Positions 1 through 7,322 are shown, counted from the first letter of the stretch. The stretch is DNA of 11,177 nt from Sva-07 sp035527095 (GCA_035527095.1 DATLBC010000160.1:1-11177), one strand, 5' to 3'. The notes: generated by a model not told the origin, from the sequence alone. Made by a program: numbers and translations.

Positions 1-17
1 GAGTGGTCCGTCTCGCG

Positions 18-389
18 TCATCCCCGCAAAGGCAGCCGTCGGTTTCGAAGGCGACCCCGGGCGAACACCGCAATCGCACCGGTCTCCAAGTCGTCGCTCA
101 TCGCGTGGAGGTTCGCCACAATGAGGCGCGCCTGGTCGTCAACGTCGACCGGGTCCGATGACCGAATCAAGATGAACGACGGCTTGCTCAACTCCCGGTA
201 CGCCAGCAGCGTCCCGAAGTCCGTGTCGTGCGAGATGACGATCCGGTCGGTGCTGATTGCGTAGTCGATGATCTCATCGTCCGATGCGGTTCGCAGGCCG
301 ATGTCTCGAACGTGGACTGCGTCGTGACCGGCATCCCGCAGGAGCGCCGCCAGACGCGGCGAGAGGTTGGCGTCGACGACGTAGTTCAC
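18..389 (-). CDS. DUF5615 PIN-like toxin of a type II toxin-antitoxin pair
   Basis: A 123-residue protein matching the DUF5615 PIN-like family (COG4634), which is usually paired with a DUF433 protein. These are presumed metal-dependent RNases acting in the cytoplasm. The expected acidic pattern is visible: the N-terminal VVDANLS motif with Asp6, Asp37/Asp38/Glu39 in the middle, and the HDTDFG motif with Asp55 and Asp57, followed by the PSFILIR strand. The start codon is GTG at 389-387. It overlaps the TGA stop of the upstream DUF433 gene by four bases, so the two are translationally coupled, with the antitoxin first. The C-terminus ends in an Arg-rich tail (about residues 111-122). The family call is secure; the exact nucleic-acid target cannot be read from the sequence. 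Confidence 0.85.
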   Translation of the reverse strand: MNYVVDANLSPRLAALLRDAGHDAVHVRDIGLRTASDDEIIDYAISTDRIVISHDTDFGTLLAYRELSKPSFILIRSSDPVDVDDQARLIVANLHAMSDDLETGAIAVFARGRLRNRRLPLRG

Positions 390-622
390 GCGAGTCGCGT
401 CAGCGGTAACTCGCGTTCCTGTACGGCCGCCGCGGCGTACTCCAGTGCAGCGGGAATGTCAGCCGGCTCGAGATCCGGGAAGTCGAGCAGAATCTGCTGA
501 GCGGGCACACCCGCCGCAAGTTGGCCGAGAACAGTCGCCACTGGGATGCGTAGCCCTCGAATGCACGGGGCGCCACGCATCTTGGAGGGGTCAATCGTGA
601 TCCGTTCGAACTCGGATTCCAT
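386..622 (-). CDS. DUF433 family antitoxin
   Basis: A 78-residue protein of the DUF433 family (COG2442), the usual antitoxin-like partner of DUF5615 proteins. It has the typical opening of a short acidic leader, ITIDP, then the GAPCIRGLRIPV motif (about residues 17-28), and then a small helical region of the VLGQLAAGVPAQQILLDFP type, which gives the helix-turn-helix-like fold that binds DNA. I chose the ATG at 622-620 because it places ITIDP at residues 8-12, as in most relatives. The open frame extends 14 codons further upstream to 664, but those residues look like untranslated sequence. No strong Shine-Dalgarno is visible (a GGCGGG run lies about 12 bases upstream). Its stop overlaps the toxin start. 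It probably represses its own promoter, as antitoxins of this kind commonly do; no operator is evident. Confidence 0.82.
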   Translation of the reverse strand: MESEFERITIDPSKMRGAPCIRGLRIPVATVLGQLAAGVPAQQILLDFPDLEPADIPAALEYAAAAVQERELPLTRLA

Positions 623-821
623 CCCGACACGGTACCCGCCCCGCTCGTACAGCCCGCACGTCACCGCGACGCAGCGACGGCCTGACTGGTCGACGGGATT
701 ATCGGGTGCTCGGCTTGGGCCGTTCCCGAGTGGGTGCTTTGCAATTGACGACGGGTTATCGAGCGCCGATACCGAGTGCCTTCCGGCCTCGGCGAAGGTG
801 CCGCCGTCGCCCTATCGGTGT

Positions 822-1148
822 TCACACGGATCGCGCCGCAGTTCCTTGTCGTCTCGACGCCACCTCTGCCTCCAGCTGCTCCCAGGTGGGAGAACCTCTG
901 AGACCGTCAGGTGTCGTGAACACGCGACACGACAATCCGACCGGTGCACCCGCGGGAGCCCATGGGTCAACTCCGTCGATAAGTATCGTTGGCGATCCGA
1001 CGAAACTGACACGCTCGGCTTCTTCCTGGGTGTCGACAATCCGACGATGCACGGTCACGTCCTGGTGCGCGTGCGCAAGCCGATCGAGCAACTCGTCAGC
1101 GACACGCCAGTTCGGGCAGCTGTCGAAGTAGAGCAACGTGAACTCCAT
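822..1148 (-). CDS. Small thioredoxin-fold protein with CPNW motif
   Basis: A 108-residue soluble protein of the thioredoxin-like superfamily. It begins with a beta strand, MEFTLLYFDSCPNW, carrying a single active-site-position cysteine (Cys11, CPNW in place of CxxC). It continues with a helix, and has the cis-proline signature GSPT at residues 51-54 followed by ILIDGVDPW. A second cysteine is Cys74 (SCRVF). Similar small actinobacterial proteins are annotated only as thioredoxin family protein. The missing resolving cysteine argues against classical disulfide reduction and fits a glutaredoxin-like or thiol-binding role. The open frame can be extended upstream to a TTG at 1199, but the ATG at 1148 starts the protein exactly at the first strand; an ATG two codons earlier is also possible. 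It stands alone, with about 200 bp and 465 bp of apparently non-coding DNA on either side, so nothing ties it to its neighbours. Confidence 0.75.
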   Translation of the reverse strand: MEFTLLYFDSCPNWRVADELLDRLAHAHQDVTVHRRIVDTQEEAERVSFVGSPTILIDGVDPWAPAGAPVGLSCRVFTTPDGLRGSPTWEQLEAEVASRRQGTAARSV

Positions 1149-1613
1149 GCTCATCACCGTAGATCCCACCCTGCGGGACGACCTCGACATCGGCCCCAAA
1201 CGCGGACACCAGCGGCGGGCGCCTTGGCGAGGTGAGTACGTGGCGCCGCATCGGGGCCGCAGTGCGGCGCGGTCGGAGAACCGATGGCCGGACTATCGAG
1301 TGCGCACTATGCGCTGACCCCGATGAGCAGAATGCCGGATCCCGGACGGTTCGAGGTCGCCGCGGCGGCGCGAATATCGAGCACTGCAGTAGGCCTTCGC
1401 GGTGCGGCGCGGCCCGCCAACCGGGCTGAATGCGAATCTGCGGTGCGGCGGTTCGACGCAGACGGGTCGTGGTCGGTCGAAGGGTGGCTTGCTGGGAGTG
1501 GGCAGTCCTTCGTCGTCACAGCAGTGTTGTCAGGTGGCCGTTCGTGGGCGCGGCGCCGACCGCGACGATCATGCGGTCGGGTTGCGCGTGGTGTCCCAGG
1601 GCACGAAGGAACC
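1149..1613. other. Intergenic stretch without a convincing gene
   Basis: About 465 bp between the thioredoxin-fold gene and the end of the first sensor-kinase gene. Open frames cross it on both strands, but their translations are Arg/Ser/Pro-rich with no recognisable fold, as expected by chance at this GC content. It holds the hairpin at 1556-1580, a direct repeat of the 11-mer GTGCGGCGCGG (1262-1272 and 1402-1412), and a weak plus-strand echo of a universal-stress-protein C-terminus around 1470-1550. It probably contains the promoter of the thioredoxin-fold gene, but I cannot point to a -10 box with confidence. Confidence 0.5.
1556..1580 (-). terminator. Candidate hairpin terminator after the five-gene operon
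   Basis: A perfect 8-bp inverted repeat, CCGACCGC (1556-1563) and GCGGTCGG (1573-1580), encloses a 9-base loop. It begins about 33 bases past the stop codon of the sensor-kinase gene. Position and GC-rich stem suit a terminator for the minus-strand transcript. There is no T-run after the stem, so it is not a canonical intrinsic terminator; many high-GC actinobacterial terminators lack the run as well. Confidence 0.4.
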
Positions 1614-3017
1614 TCAGGCATCGGCGAGGGGCACGGTGACGGCGAATGTCGCTCCGCCTCCAGGCGTCGACTGCACCGTGATCGCGCCGACGTGGCGTTC
1701 GACGATCTGGCTCGCGATCGCGAGCCCGAGCCCGGCCCCACTACCTCCGTCCCGCTCGCGGGCGGTCTCAGCCCGGTAGAAGGGGAGGAAGATCTTCTCG
1801 GCCTCGCCTGGATCGACGCCTCTCCCGTGGTCGATCACTTGGATGGTGAGCTCCGTGTCGGTCGACGTGATCATGAAGCGCACCGGCGTGCCTGGCGCGG
1901 TGTGCCGGCAGGCGTTCGTTCCCAGGTTCAGCATCGCCTGATGAAATCTCGCCTGCTGACCCGTGACGGTGGTGTGCGTTCCTGGAGCGACGTCGAGGCC
2001 GACATCGACCGACGGGTGGGCGGCGCACAGGTCTGCGACGACGACCTCGACGACTTGCGCGGTGTCGAATGGCTCCGTCAGCTCGGTCGGCGGTGTCTCA
2101 CGGGCAAGCTGAAGCATGTCGGTGACCAGGGTGTTGAGCCGTTCGCTCTCGTCACCGATGCGGGACATCGCCCGATCGAGCGCGCCGGGTTCGTCGAGCA
2201 TGCCGCCGGCGTACAGATCGCTGTAGCCCTTCAGGGCAGTGAGCGGTGTGCGGAGTTCGTGTGACACGTCGGCCAGGAAGCGTCGCATGGCGTCCCGCGC
2301 CTCTTCAGCGGACCGTGCCGCGCGTTCGCTGTCGTTGATCGTTGTGCGGAGACGGTCGAGCATGAGGTCGAGGGCTTCGGCGAGGTCGGCGGTCTCGCGT
2401 GACCCGCTCGGTGGGTCGACGTCGGTCTCCAGCTCGCCGTCGGCGATCCGGGTCGCCGACGTCACCATCCGGGTGACAGGTCGCACCGCAAGCGTGGTCA
2501 GGAGCCAGATCACCCCGGCGACGAGGAGCAGGATGACGATGCCGCCGACGAGAAGCGTCTGGCGGAAGTCGGCGACCGATTCGTCGAATCGGTCGAGGGA
2601 CAGCGCGGTCACCGCGACGGTGCCGTCCTCAGCCGGTGTGACGAGGTCTCGGTAGCGGGGGTCGGCGACCGTGACCGTTCCGCTGCGAAACGACAGCTCG
2701 CGCAGTGTCTCCTCGCTGAAGGTGCCGGCGTTGCCCGGGCCGATGGCCTCACCATCGGGCGACAGGCGGATCTGCACCGGTGGCGACACGTCGTCTCCGT
2801 CACGAGCAGTTGCGGTTTCCTCGGCCGGGGCGCCGTCGGCGTCGCCGGGCGCGAGGGTTTCGGAGCGACGTTCCGCACGGACGAGCTCGTCATCGATGTC
2901 GGCCAACAGGTTGGCTCGCTCGACGCTGTCGATGTACACGGCGAAGGCCCCGAAACCGAGCGTGATCGTCACCAGCGTGGGGATCAACATCAGCCATCGC
3001 AGCGGCGGACGTCTCAC
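1614..3017 (-). CDS. Sensor histidine kinase, first two-component system
   Basis: A 467-residue membrane sensor kinase. Transmembrane segments lie at about residues 7-28 and 155-177 and bound an extracytoplasmic sensor region of about 125 residues rich in Asp and Glu, with no recognised sensor fold. A HAMP linker follows (about 178-230). The HisKA domain carries the phosphoacceptor His253 in FLADVSHELRTPLTALKGY. The HATPase domain shows the N box (Asn364 to Asn368, NLGTNACRHT), the G1 box DHGRG (396-400), the F box around Phe410, and the G2 box GSGAGLGL (425-432). The start is GTG at 3017-3015, overlapping the TGA of the response-regulator gene by four bases, with GAGG seven bases upstream as ribosome binding site. 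It would phosphorylate that regulator. It is the last gene of the proposed operon. The acidic sensor region would suit a cation ligand, but that is inference. Confidence 0.95.
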   Translation of the reverse strand: MRRPPLRWLMLIPTLVTITLGFGAFAVYIDSVERANLLADIDDELVRAERRSETLAPGDADGAPAEETATARDGDDVSPPVQIRLSPDGEAIGPGNAGTFSEETLRELSFRSGTVTVADPRYRDLVTPAEDGTVAVTALSLDRFDESVADFRQTLLVGGIVILLLVAGVIWLLTTLAVRPVTRMVTSATRIADGELETDVDPPSGSRETADLAEALDLMLDRLRTTINDSERAARSAEEARDAMRRFLADVSHELRTPLTALKGYSDLYAGGMLDEPGALDRAMSRIGDESERLNTLVTDMLQLARETPPTELTEPFDTAQVVEVVVADLCAAHPSVDVGLDVAPGTHTTVTGQQARFHQAMLNLGTNACRHTAPGTPVRFMITSTDTELTIQVIDHGRGVDPGEAEKIFLPFYRAETARERDGGSGAGLGLAIASQIVERHVGAITVQSTPGGGATFAVTVPLADA

Positions 3018-3724
3018 CTCGTCACCTCGTCACGTAAGACATAGCCGGCACCGCGGCGGGTCTGGATCAACGGTCGACGACCGTCGTCGATCTTGCGCCG
3101 GAGGTACCCGACGTAGAGCTCGACGACGTTGTCGCTCCCGTCGAAGTCGTGATCCCATGCGTTGACGAGGATCTGCGCCTTCGACACCACCGTGCCGGCG
3201 TTCACCACCAGGTAGTGCAGCAGGCGGAACTCGGTGGGCGACAACTCGATCGGCTCACCGCCACGAAGCACCGTGTGGGCGGAAGGGTCGAGCACGAGAT
3301 CAGCGACGACGATCCGATCTGCGGGTGCCTCCCGTCCAGTCCGACGAAGGATGGCCGACACTCGAAGGACCAGCTCGTCGATACTGAACGGCTTGGTGAG
3401 GTAGTCGTCGCCCCCGTTGACGAACCCCTCGATCCGGTCGTCCGGGGCGTCTCGTGCGGTCAGGAACAACACGGGCGTTGTCGAGCCGGCCGCGCGCAGC
3501 TCGCGGCAGATCTCGAAACCGTCGATGCCCGGCAGCATGACATCGAGCACGATCAGATCTTGGTCCCCGGTGCGGGCGAGGTCGAGACCGCTACGCCCAT
3601 GGTCGGCGATCGTGACCGCGTGGCCCTGATGGCGAAGCGCGATTGCGACCACGTCGCTGATCGCATCCTCGTCCTCGACGACCAGGATGCGACTCGCTGA
3701 CGCGCTCGGGATCACACTCACCAT
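3014..3724 (-). CDS. OmpR-family response regulator, first two-component system
   Basis: A 236-residue response regulator. The receiver domain (about residues 12-125) has the acidic pocket Glu17/Asp18, the phosphoacceptor Asp61 in LIVLDVMLPG, Thr89 in FLTARD and Lys111 in TKPF. The winged-helix DNA-binding domain (about 140-232) contains ELSPTEFRLLHYL, the recognition helix NVVELYVGYLRRKI, and the closing hairpin IQTRRGAGYVLR. The recognition helix resembles those of mycobacterial PhoP-type regulators as I recall them, which fits the TCACAG repeats found in two promoters of this window. The ATG at 3724 begins 37 bases after the HupE-like gene stops, with no clear promoter or strong Shine-Dalgarno between, so it is probably cotranscribed. 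Its stop overlaps the kinase start. GTG codons just inside the frame are possible alternative starts. The operon would then be autoregulated. Confidence 0.95.
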   Translation of the reverse strand: MVSVIPSASASRILVVEDEDAISDVVAIALRHQGHAVTIADHGRSGLDLARTGDQDLIVLDVMLPGIDGFEICRELRAAGSTTPVLFLTARDAPDDRIEGFVNGGDDYLTKPFSIDELVLRVSAILRRTGREAPADRIVVADLVLDPSAHTVLRGGEPIELSPTEFRLLHYLVVNAGTVVSKAQILVNAWDHDFDGSDNVVELYVGYLRRKIDDGRRPLIQTRRGAGYVLRDEVTR

Positions 3725-3761
3725 TCAACTCGCGGGGCGCTGCTGCCATGCACGAGCCGGC

Positions 3762-4877
3762 TCAGACCGGAATCGCGGCCAGCCGTGCCACCGTCCAGGC
3801 GATGCCGAACATGGCCGCTGCCCCGGCGACCGATGATCTGACCCAGACCGTGCGATTGGCGAAGAGCCGATTGCACAACCAGAGCACGCCGATGACGAGC
3901 AGGACAACCACCGTCTGAGCGATGTCGATTCCGAGGTTGAACGCGGCGAGCGCAGTGATCCGTTGCGAGGTAGCGACGCCGAGGCCGCCGAGGCTCGACG
4001 CGAAGCCCAATCCGTGGACGAGGCCGACGAGACCGGCGATCCACGGGCGGGCATCACTCGCTCGGCCGCGCATCGCCAGCGCGGCGGCGACCACGATCGA
4101 GAGCGAGATCGCAGGTTCGACCACCCACGCCGGAATCGAGATCAGCTCGAAGTAGGCCAGGCCGAGGCTGATCGCGTGGCCGATCGTGAACGCGGTGACC
4201 AGCTCGATCGTCCGACGCGTGGTCGCCGCAGAGACCGTCGTTCCAGCGACGGCCAGCGTGAGCACGAGCAGGAACAGCAGGTGGTCCGGCCCGAAGCGGA
4301 TGTGCTCGATGCCGAGACCGAAGAACGACATGGCGCTCGACCAACCGTCGAGCGAGAACGAGACCGACCCATCGTCGCTGAGCCGGCCGGCGACCGTGCC
4401 GTCGGGATGTGACAGCACAACGGAGGTCGAGGGTCCGTCGAAACCCCAGCCGAGTTCGACGTCGGTGACGTCGCCGTCGTGCGGTCCCGAGGCGATGGCG
4501 AGCATTACGTACGGCGACGCACCGTCGTCATCTGCGTCCACGTCGCTCGGCGCCGCGACGCCGGCACCAATGATCTCGACGTGCTCACCATCGACCGTCA
4601 GATCGACTCGCTCGCGAACGGTGGACACGAGTCCCACGGCGACTTCGGCTTCCTGAGCAGCAAGCTCGACGTCGTCGATCAGCCCGTCGCCCGACACGTC
4701 GACGTAACCGAGCTCAGCGAACGCCACCGATGCCCCCACGATCAGCCGGCGATCGTCGATGGTCACGACGGTGCTCCCGTCGGTCGAGTCGTGCGCCTCA
4801 GCCGGTGCTGCGCCCGCGAGGAGTGCCAGCACGATGGTCACCGGAGCGACCAGGCAAGCGAATCGCAGTCGCGTCAC
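3762..4877 (-). CDS. HupE/UreJ_2-type membrane protein with EF-hand-like loop
   Basis: A 371-residue membrane protein of the HupE/UreJ_2 family. Some HupE/UreJ proteins import nickel for hydrogenase or urease; most relatives have no proven substrate. A signal peptide (about 1-28) ends in AEAHD, which would expose His29 on the mature protein. An extracytoplasmic region follows (about 29-180) with a textbook EF-hand-like loop at 60-71 (Asp60, Ser62, Asp64, Asp68, Glu71) that could bind calcium, and a second acidic run near 112-119. The C-terminal membrane domain has the family motifs: His192 and Asp198-His199 (EHIRFGPDHLLFL), His234 (IGHAISL), His288 (LVHGLGF) and Asn314 (FNLGID), spread over about six helices. 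The open frame runs upstream to 5267, but the GTG at 4877 starts exactly at the signal peptide and overlaps the stop of the YHYH gene as GTGA. No hydrogenase or urease genes are nearby, so another metal, or a different role, is possible. Confidence 0.88.
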   Translation of the reverse strand: MTRLRFACLVAPVTIVLALLAGAAPAEAHDSTDGSTVVTIDDRRLIVGASVAFAELGYVDVSGDGLIDDVELAAQEAEVAVGLVSTVRERVDLTVDGEHVEIIGAGVAAPSDVDADDDGASPYVMLAIASGPHDGDVTDVELGWGFDGPSTSVVLSHPDGTVAGRLSDDGSVSFSLDGWSSAMSFFGLGIEHIRFGPDHLLFLLVLTLAVAGTTVSAATTRRTIELVTAFTIGHAISLGLAYFELISIPAWVVEPAISLSIVVAAALAMRGRASDARPWIAGLVGLVHGLGFASSLGGLGVATSQRITALAAFNLGIDIAQTVVVLLVIGVLWLCNRLFANRTVWVRSSVAGAAAMFGIAWTVARLAAIPV

Positions 4878-5980
4878 GGAGCGGGACGCCCGCCACCGCC
4901 GGGGCCCTGGCCGTTGGGCAGGGCGACGCTGGCGTTGTCCGGGCTCGACAGCGTGCCGACAGCCGAGGCGCCGACGCGGCAGGCGGGGAGGTTCGGGGAG
5001 TCGTAGGTGAGGTGGTAGTGGTAGATCTCGCCGGACTCCTCGGTGTCGGACACGTGACCAGAACACTCGTCGAGGTCGGACGGGATCGCTCTGTTCTCCT
5101 CGGGTCCGTAGATCGCGTACCCGTCGAACGAGAAGCCGATGAGCGCCTCGACGTCCTGGTCGACGTCGCAGGTCAGACCGGTTCCCGCTTCGTCGAGGTT
5201 CGTCTGGATCGACTCGGCGCCGAAGTGCCAGTGGTAGTAGCCGGACGGATCGATGTGACCGCCACATGCATCGAGCGCGGGGAGCCCGCCACGGTCGGCG
5301 ACCGACGGCGCGTCACCGAAGATCGTCACCCCGTCGAGGGCAAGTCCGATCTGCGAGATCGTCGACAATGACGTCGGGGCGTCGAGCAGTTCGGGGGTCG
5401 TCGGCAGAAGGATCCGGAGGTGGTAAGAACCGTCAGCGGTCGCCTCGAGACACGAGTTCGCCGTCGACGACGAACTCGCCGGTCCAGCCGCCGGATCCGT
5501 GATCGAGATGTTGCCATCGGGGTCGACGAAGTCGTAACCCTGGGCGTTCATCATTGTCCAGAACTCGGCGTCAAGGGCGTACAGGCCGGGTTCGTCGCCG
5601 TCCCAGACCCAGATGCCGCCCACGTCGTCGACCGTCTCCGGGCAGTACGGACCGTCGGTGTCGACCGTGTCGGGAAGACTTGCGACCTCGAGCTGGTAGC
5701 AGGTCGTCTCGCTGCCGTTCTCCAGCGTGCAGTCCACGACGGAGGGCTCCGCTGTGAGGGCTCCGTCGACAAACAGCGACGTCAGGTCGCTGTCGACCGA
5801 TTCGTCGGCCGGTTCCGACGTCGTCGCGACCTCGGAGGTAGTGGTCTGATCGATCGAGGTCGTGGTCGCCTCGCTCGAGGTGGACGTTTCGTTTGCGGTG
5901 TCGTCGGACGATCCGCAGGCACCGATGGTGAGCGCGATCGGCACGAGGAGTGCCGCGACTCGTCGGGAGGTGGTGGTCAT
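4874..5980 (-). CDS. YHYH-domain lipoprotein, operon copy 2
   Basis: A 368-residue exported lipoprotein. The signal peptide ends in the lipobox TIGAC with Cys22 as lipidation site, followed by a Ser/Thr/Glu linker (about 23-66) that would hold the domain away from the membrane. The C-terminal half matches the YHYH domain: LDGVTIFG (215-222), ACGGHIDPSGYYHWHF (238-253), IGFSFDGYAIYGP (281-293), LDECSGH (303-309) and the name-giving YHYH at 320-323, then LPACRVG. The His/Tyr clusters could bind a metal, but the family has no established biochemical function to my knowledge. An N-terminal module with paired cysteines (Cys84, Cys94, Cys113, Cys177) is shared with the YHYH protein encoded just upstream, so the two are tandem paralogs. 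It ends in a Gly/Pro tail. AAGGA lies five bases before the ATG. The stop overlaps the start of the HupE-like gene. Confidence 0.87.
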   Translation of the reverse strand: MTTTSRRVAALLVPIALTIGACGSSDDTANETSTSSEATTTSIDQTTTSEVATTSEPADESVDSDLTSLFVDGALTAEPSVVDCTLENGSETTCYQLEVASLPDTVDTDGPYCPETVDDVGGIWVWDGDEPGLYALDAEFWTMMNAQGYDFVDPDGNISITDPAAGPASSSSTANSCLEATADGSYHLRILLPTTPELLDAPTSLSTISQIGLALDGVTIFGDAPSVADRGGLPALDACGGHIDPSGYYHWHFGAESIQTNLDEAGTGLTCDVDQDVEALIGFSFDGYAIYGPEENRAIPSDLDECSGHVSDTEESGEIYHYHLTYDSPNLPACRVGASAVGTLSSPDNASVALPNGQGPGGGGRPAP

Positions 5981-5987
5981 GGGGTTC

Positions 5988-6017
5988 CTTCGGGATGCTT
6001 CGGGATGCTTCGGGTCG
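5988..6017. repeat. Tandem 10-bp repeat between two YHYH genes
   Basis: CTTCGGGATG at 5988-5997 is repeated exactly at 5998-6007, and a third copy at 6008-6017 (CTTCGGGTCG) matches its first seven bases. It fills most of the 41-bp gap between the two lipoprotein genes, and on the coding strand the last copy runs into the AAGGA ribosome binding site of the downstream gene. It may be simple slippage, or it may modulate translation of the second gene. No hairpin is evident. Confidence 0.8.
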
Positions 6018-6021
6018 TTGC

Positions 6022-7179
6022 TCAGCCATCACCGGGCGGCGGGCCACCGGGCGGCGGGCCACCGGCTGGCGGTCCACCAGCTGCAGCGTCGGTGGTACCG
6101 GCGACGGTCTGGCCGATCAGGCACTCGACCACCTGGTTCTCGGCAGCGTTGTTGGCGTGATAGTGGTAGCCGAGCGCGTCGGTCGTATGACCGTTGCACT
6201 CGTCGAGATCCGCACTCGCTTCGTCGTCGAGGGGGCTGTGGATCGGGTAGCCGTCGAGTGCGTAGCCGAACATCGGGGTCTCGCCATCGGCCAGCTTGCC
6301 GGCCTCGAGTTCGGAACATCCGACGGCTCCGTGCATGTGATAGCCCTCGAACGGGTTGAAGTGGGCACCGCAGTCGTCGAACGCGGCAATGGTGTACGCG
6401 CCGAGAATGAGCTCGACCGGAGCGGACTCGGCGATCACGACGCCGTCGAGCGTGACGCCCTGATTGCCTTGCGGCGCACTGGCGGCGTCGGCGAGCACCG
6501 GCTCGACCGGGATCAACACCGTGGTGGTGATCGGCTCACCGTTCTCCAACCACTCGAGGGCACCTTCGACGCAGTGGTTCTGCAACGACGGGTCGACGTC
6601 GGGTCGTGCCGCCGCTTCGAACTCCTCGGCGGTCTCGGTGACCAGGATGTTGCCGTCTTCGTCGTACATCTGCCAGTTGTCGTCGCCGTAGAGCGTGGGC
6701 AGGTCCACGAAGAACTGGCCGTCGAGGTCGTACACACCGTTACCGTCGAACCAGATGCCACCGGCGTCGGCGCTGTCGGTGATCGTGTCGGGACAGAACG
6801 GCCCGACCTCGTGGCTCACCGGATAGCCGGCCACGGTGATGCGGTAGCACGTCGTCTCGACGCCACCGCTCAACGTGCAGTCCTCGATGGTCGCATCCTC
6901 GGCGAGAGCGCCGTCGAAGAACAGTCCGATGTCGACACCAGCCGTCGACGACGATTCGCCGTCGGTGCCGCTCGCGGTGGCGGCAGTGGTGTCGGACGTG
7001 AGTTCACCTGCGTCAGTCGTAGCGCTAGTCGTCGGGTCGGTGGTCACCGGTTCGGCGGTCGTTTCAGCACCGTCGTCGGACGATGAACCGCAGGCTGACA
7101 GCAGCAGGGCAACGGCTGTCGCACCGAAGACGGCGCGACGTCGGGCCCGCCGTGAAAAGGGAACGGGCGTCGTGTGCAT
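6022..7179 (-). CDS. YHYH-domain lipoprotein, first gene of operon
   Basis: A 385-residue exported lipoprotein and the apparent first gene of the five-gene operon. The ATG at 7179 gives a basic n-region (RRARRR) and a lipobox LLLSAC with Cys30. The open frame extends 33 codons upstream to 7278, but that would destroy the signal peptide and cover the promoter. A Ser/Thr/Asp linker follows (about 31-80), then a Cys-containing module (Cys101, Cys111, Cys129, Cys203) shared with its downstream paralog. The YHYH domain has LDGVVIAES, DCGAHFNPFEGYHMHG (269-284), FGYALDGYPIHS (304-315), LDECNGH (325-331) and YHYH at 338-341, closing with ECLIGQ. The C-terminus is a GGPPPGGPPPGDG tail. No Shine-Dalgarno precedes the ATG, but a -10 element lies eight bases away, so the mRNA is probably leaderless. 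Cell-surface metal binding is plausible but unproven. Confidence 0.87.
   Translation of the reverse strand: MHTTPVPFSRRARRRAVFGATAVALLLSACGSSSDDGAETTAEPVTTDPTTSATTDAGELTSDTTAATASGTDGESSSTAGVDIGLFFDGALAEDATIEDCTLSGGVETTCYRITVAGYPVSHEVGPFCPDTITDSADAGGIWFDGNGVYDLDGQFFVDLPTLYGDDNWQMYDEDGNILVTETAEEFEAAARPDVDPSLQNHCVEGALEWLENGEPITTTVLIPVEPVLADAASAPQGNQGVTLDGVVIAESAPVELILGAYTIAAFDDCGAHFNPFEGYHMHGAVGCSELEAGKLADGETPMFGYALDGYPIHSPLDDEASADLDECNGHTTDALGYHYHANNAAENQVVECLIGQTVAGTTDAAAGGPPAGGPPPGGPPPGDG
6031..6075. repeat. Triple 15-bp repeat coding for the Gly/Pro tail
   Basis: Three in-frame copies of ACCGGGCGGCGGGCC: 6031-6045 and 6046-6060 are identical, while 6061-6075 differs at a few bases. On the coding strand each copy encodes a GGPPP/GGPPA pentapeptide at the very end of the upstream YHYH lipoprotein. 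The repeat could expand or contract without a frameshift. Confidence 0.85.
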
Positions 7180-7187
7180 GACGGTCC

Positions 7188-7220
7188 AACGTACGGACCC
7201 AACCTGTGAAGCCGCTGTGT
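7188..7220 (-). promoter_or_regulatory. Promoter with TCACAG direct-repeat operator, five-gene operon
   Basis: Read on the minus strand: ACACAGC (7220-7214), four bases, TCACAGG (7209-7203), nine bases, TACGTT (7193-7188), then eight bases to the ATG at 7179. The half-sites repeat with an 11-bp period, the usual geometry for tandem OmpR-family dimers. TACGTT is an acceptable actinobacterial -10 element. No -35 element is found at the expected distance, and the repeat lies across that region, which suggests an activator-dependent promoter. Transcription would start at or within two bases of the ATG, giving a leaderless message. The promoter of the other YHYH unit has the same arrangement. Confidence 0.6.
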
Positions 7221-7322
7221 GTCGACGACGGTGTCGGACGATCGACGCCACACCTCGGGCCGGGACCGTGTCGTTCAACCCGTGCTCACTGCGCTACGCG
7301 CGACCGGTCGGGGTACCGCAGC

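Noticed and set aside
18..622. The toxin-antitoxin pair as a mark of a genomic island boundary
   Set aside because: No integrase, tRNA or attachment site is visible, and base composition looks like the rest of the window.
1262..1412. Repeat GTGCGGCGCGG at 1262-1272 and 1402-1412 as ends of a mobile element
   Set aside because: The repeats are short, GC-rich and direct; there is no inverted-repeat pair, no transposase and no target duplication.
1307..1741. A 144-codon minus-strand frame in the gap after the kinase gene
   Set aside because: It overlaps the end of the kinase gene in another frame, and its translation is Pro/Arg/Ser/Thr-rich without any recognisable domain.
4878..5267. A longer N-terminus for the HupE-like protein
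   Set aside because: The extra 130 residues are Arg-rich and overlap the YHYH gene in another frame; the signal peptide and the GTGA overlap fix the start at 4877.
5751..5757. A GCTGTGA half-site inside a YHYH gene
   Set aside because: No second half-site 11 bp away on either side and it is inside coding sequence, so it is taken as chance.
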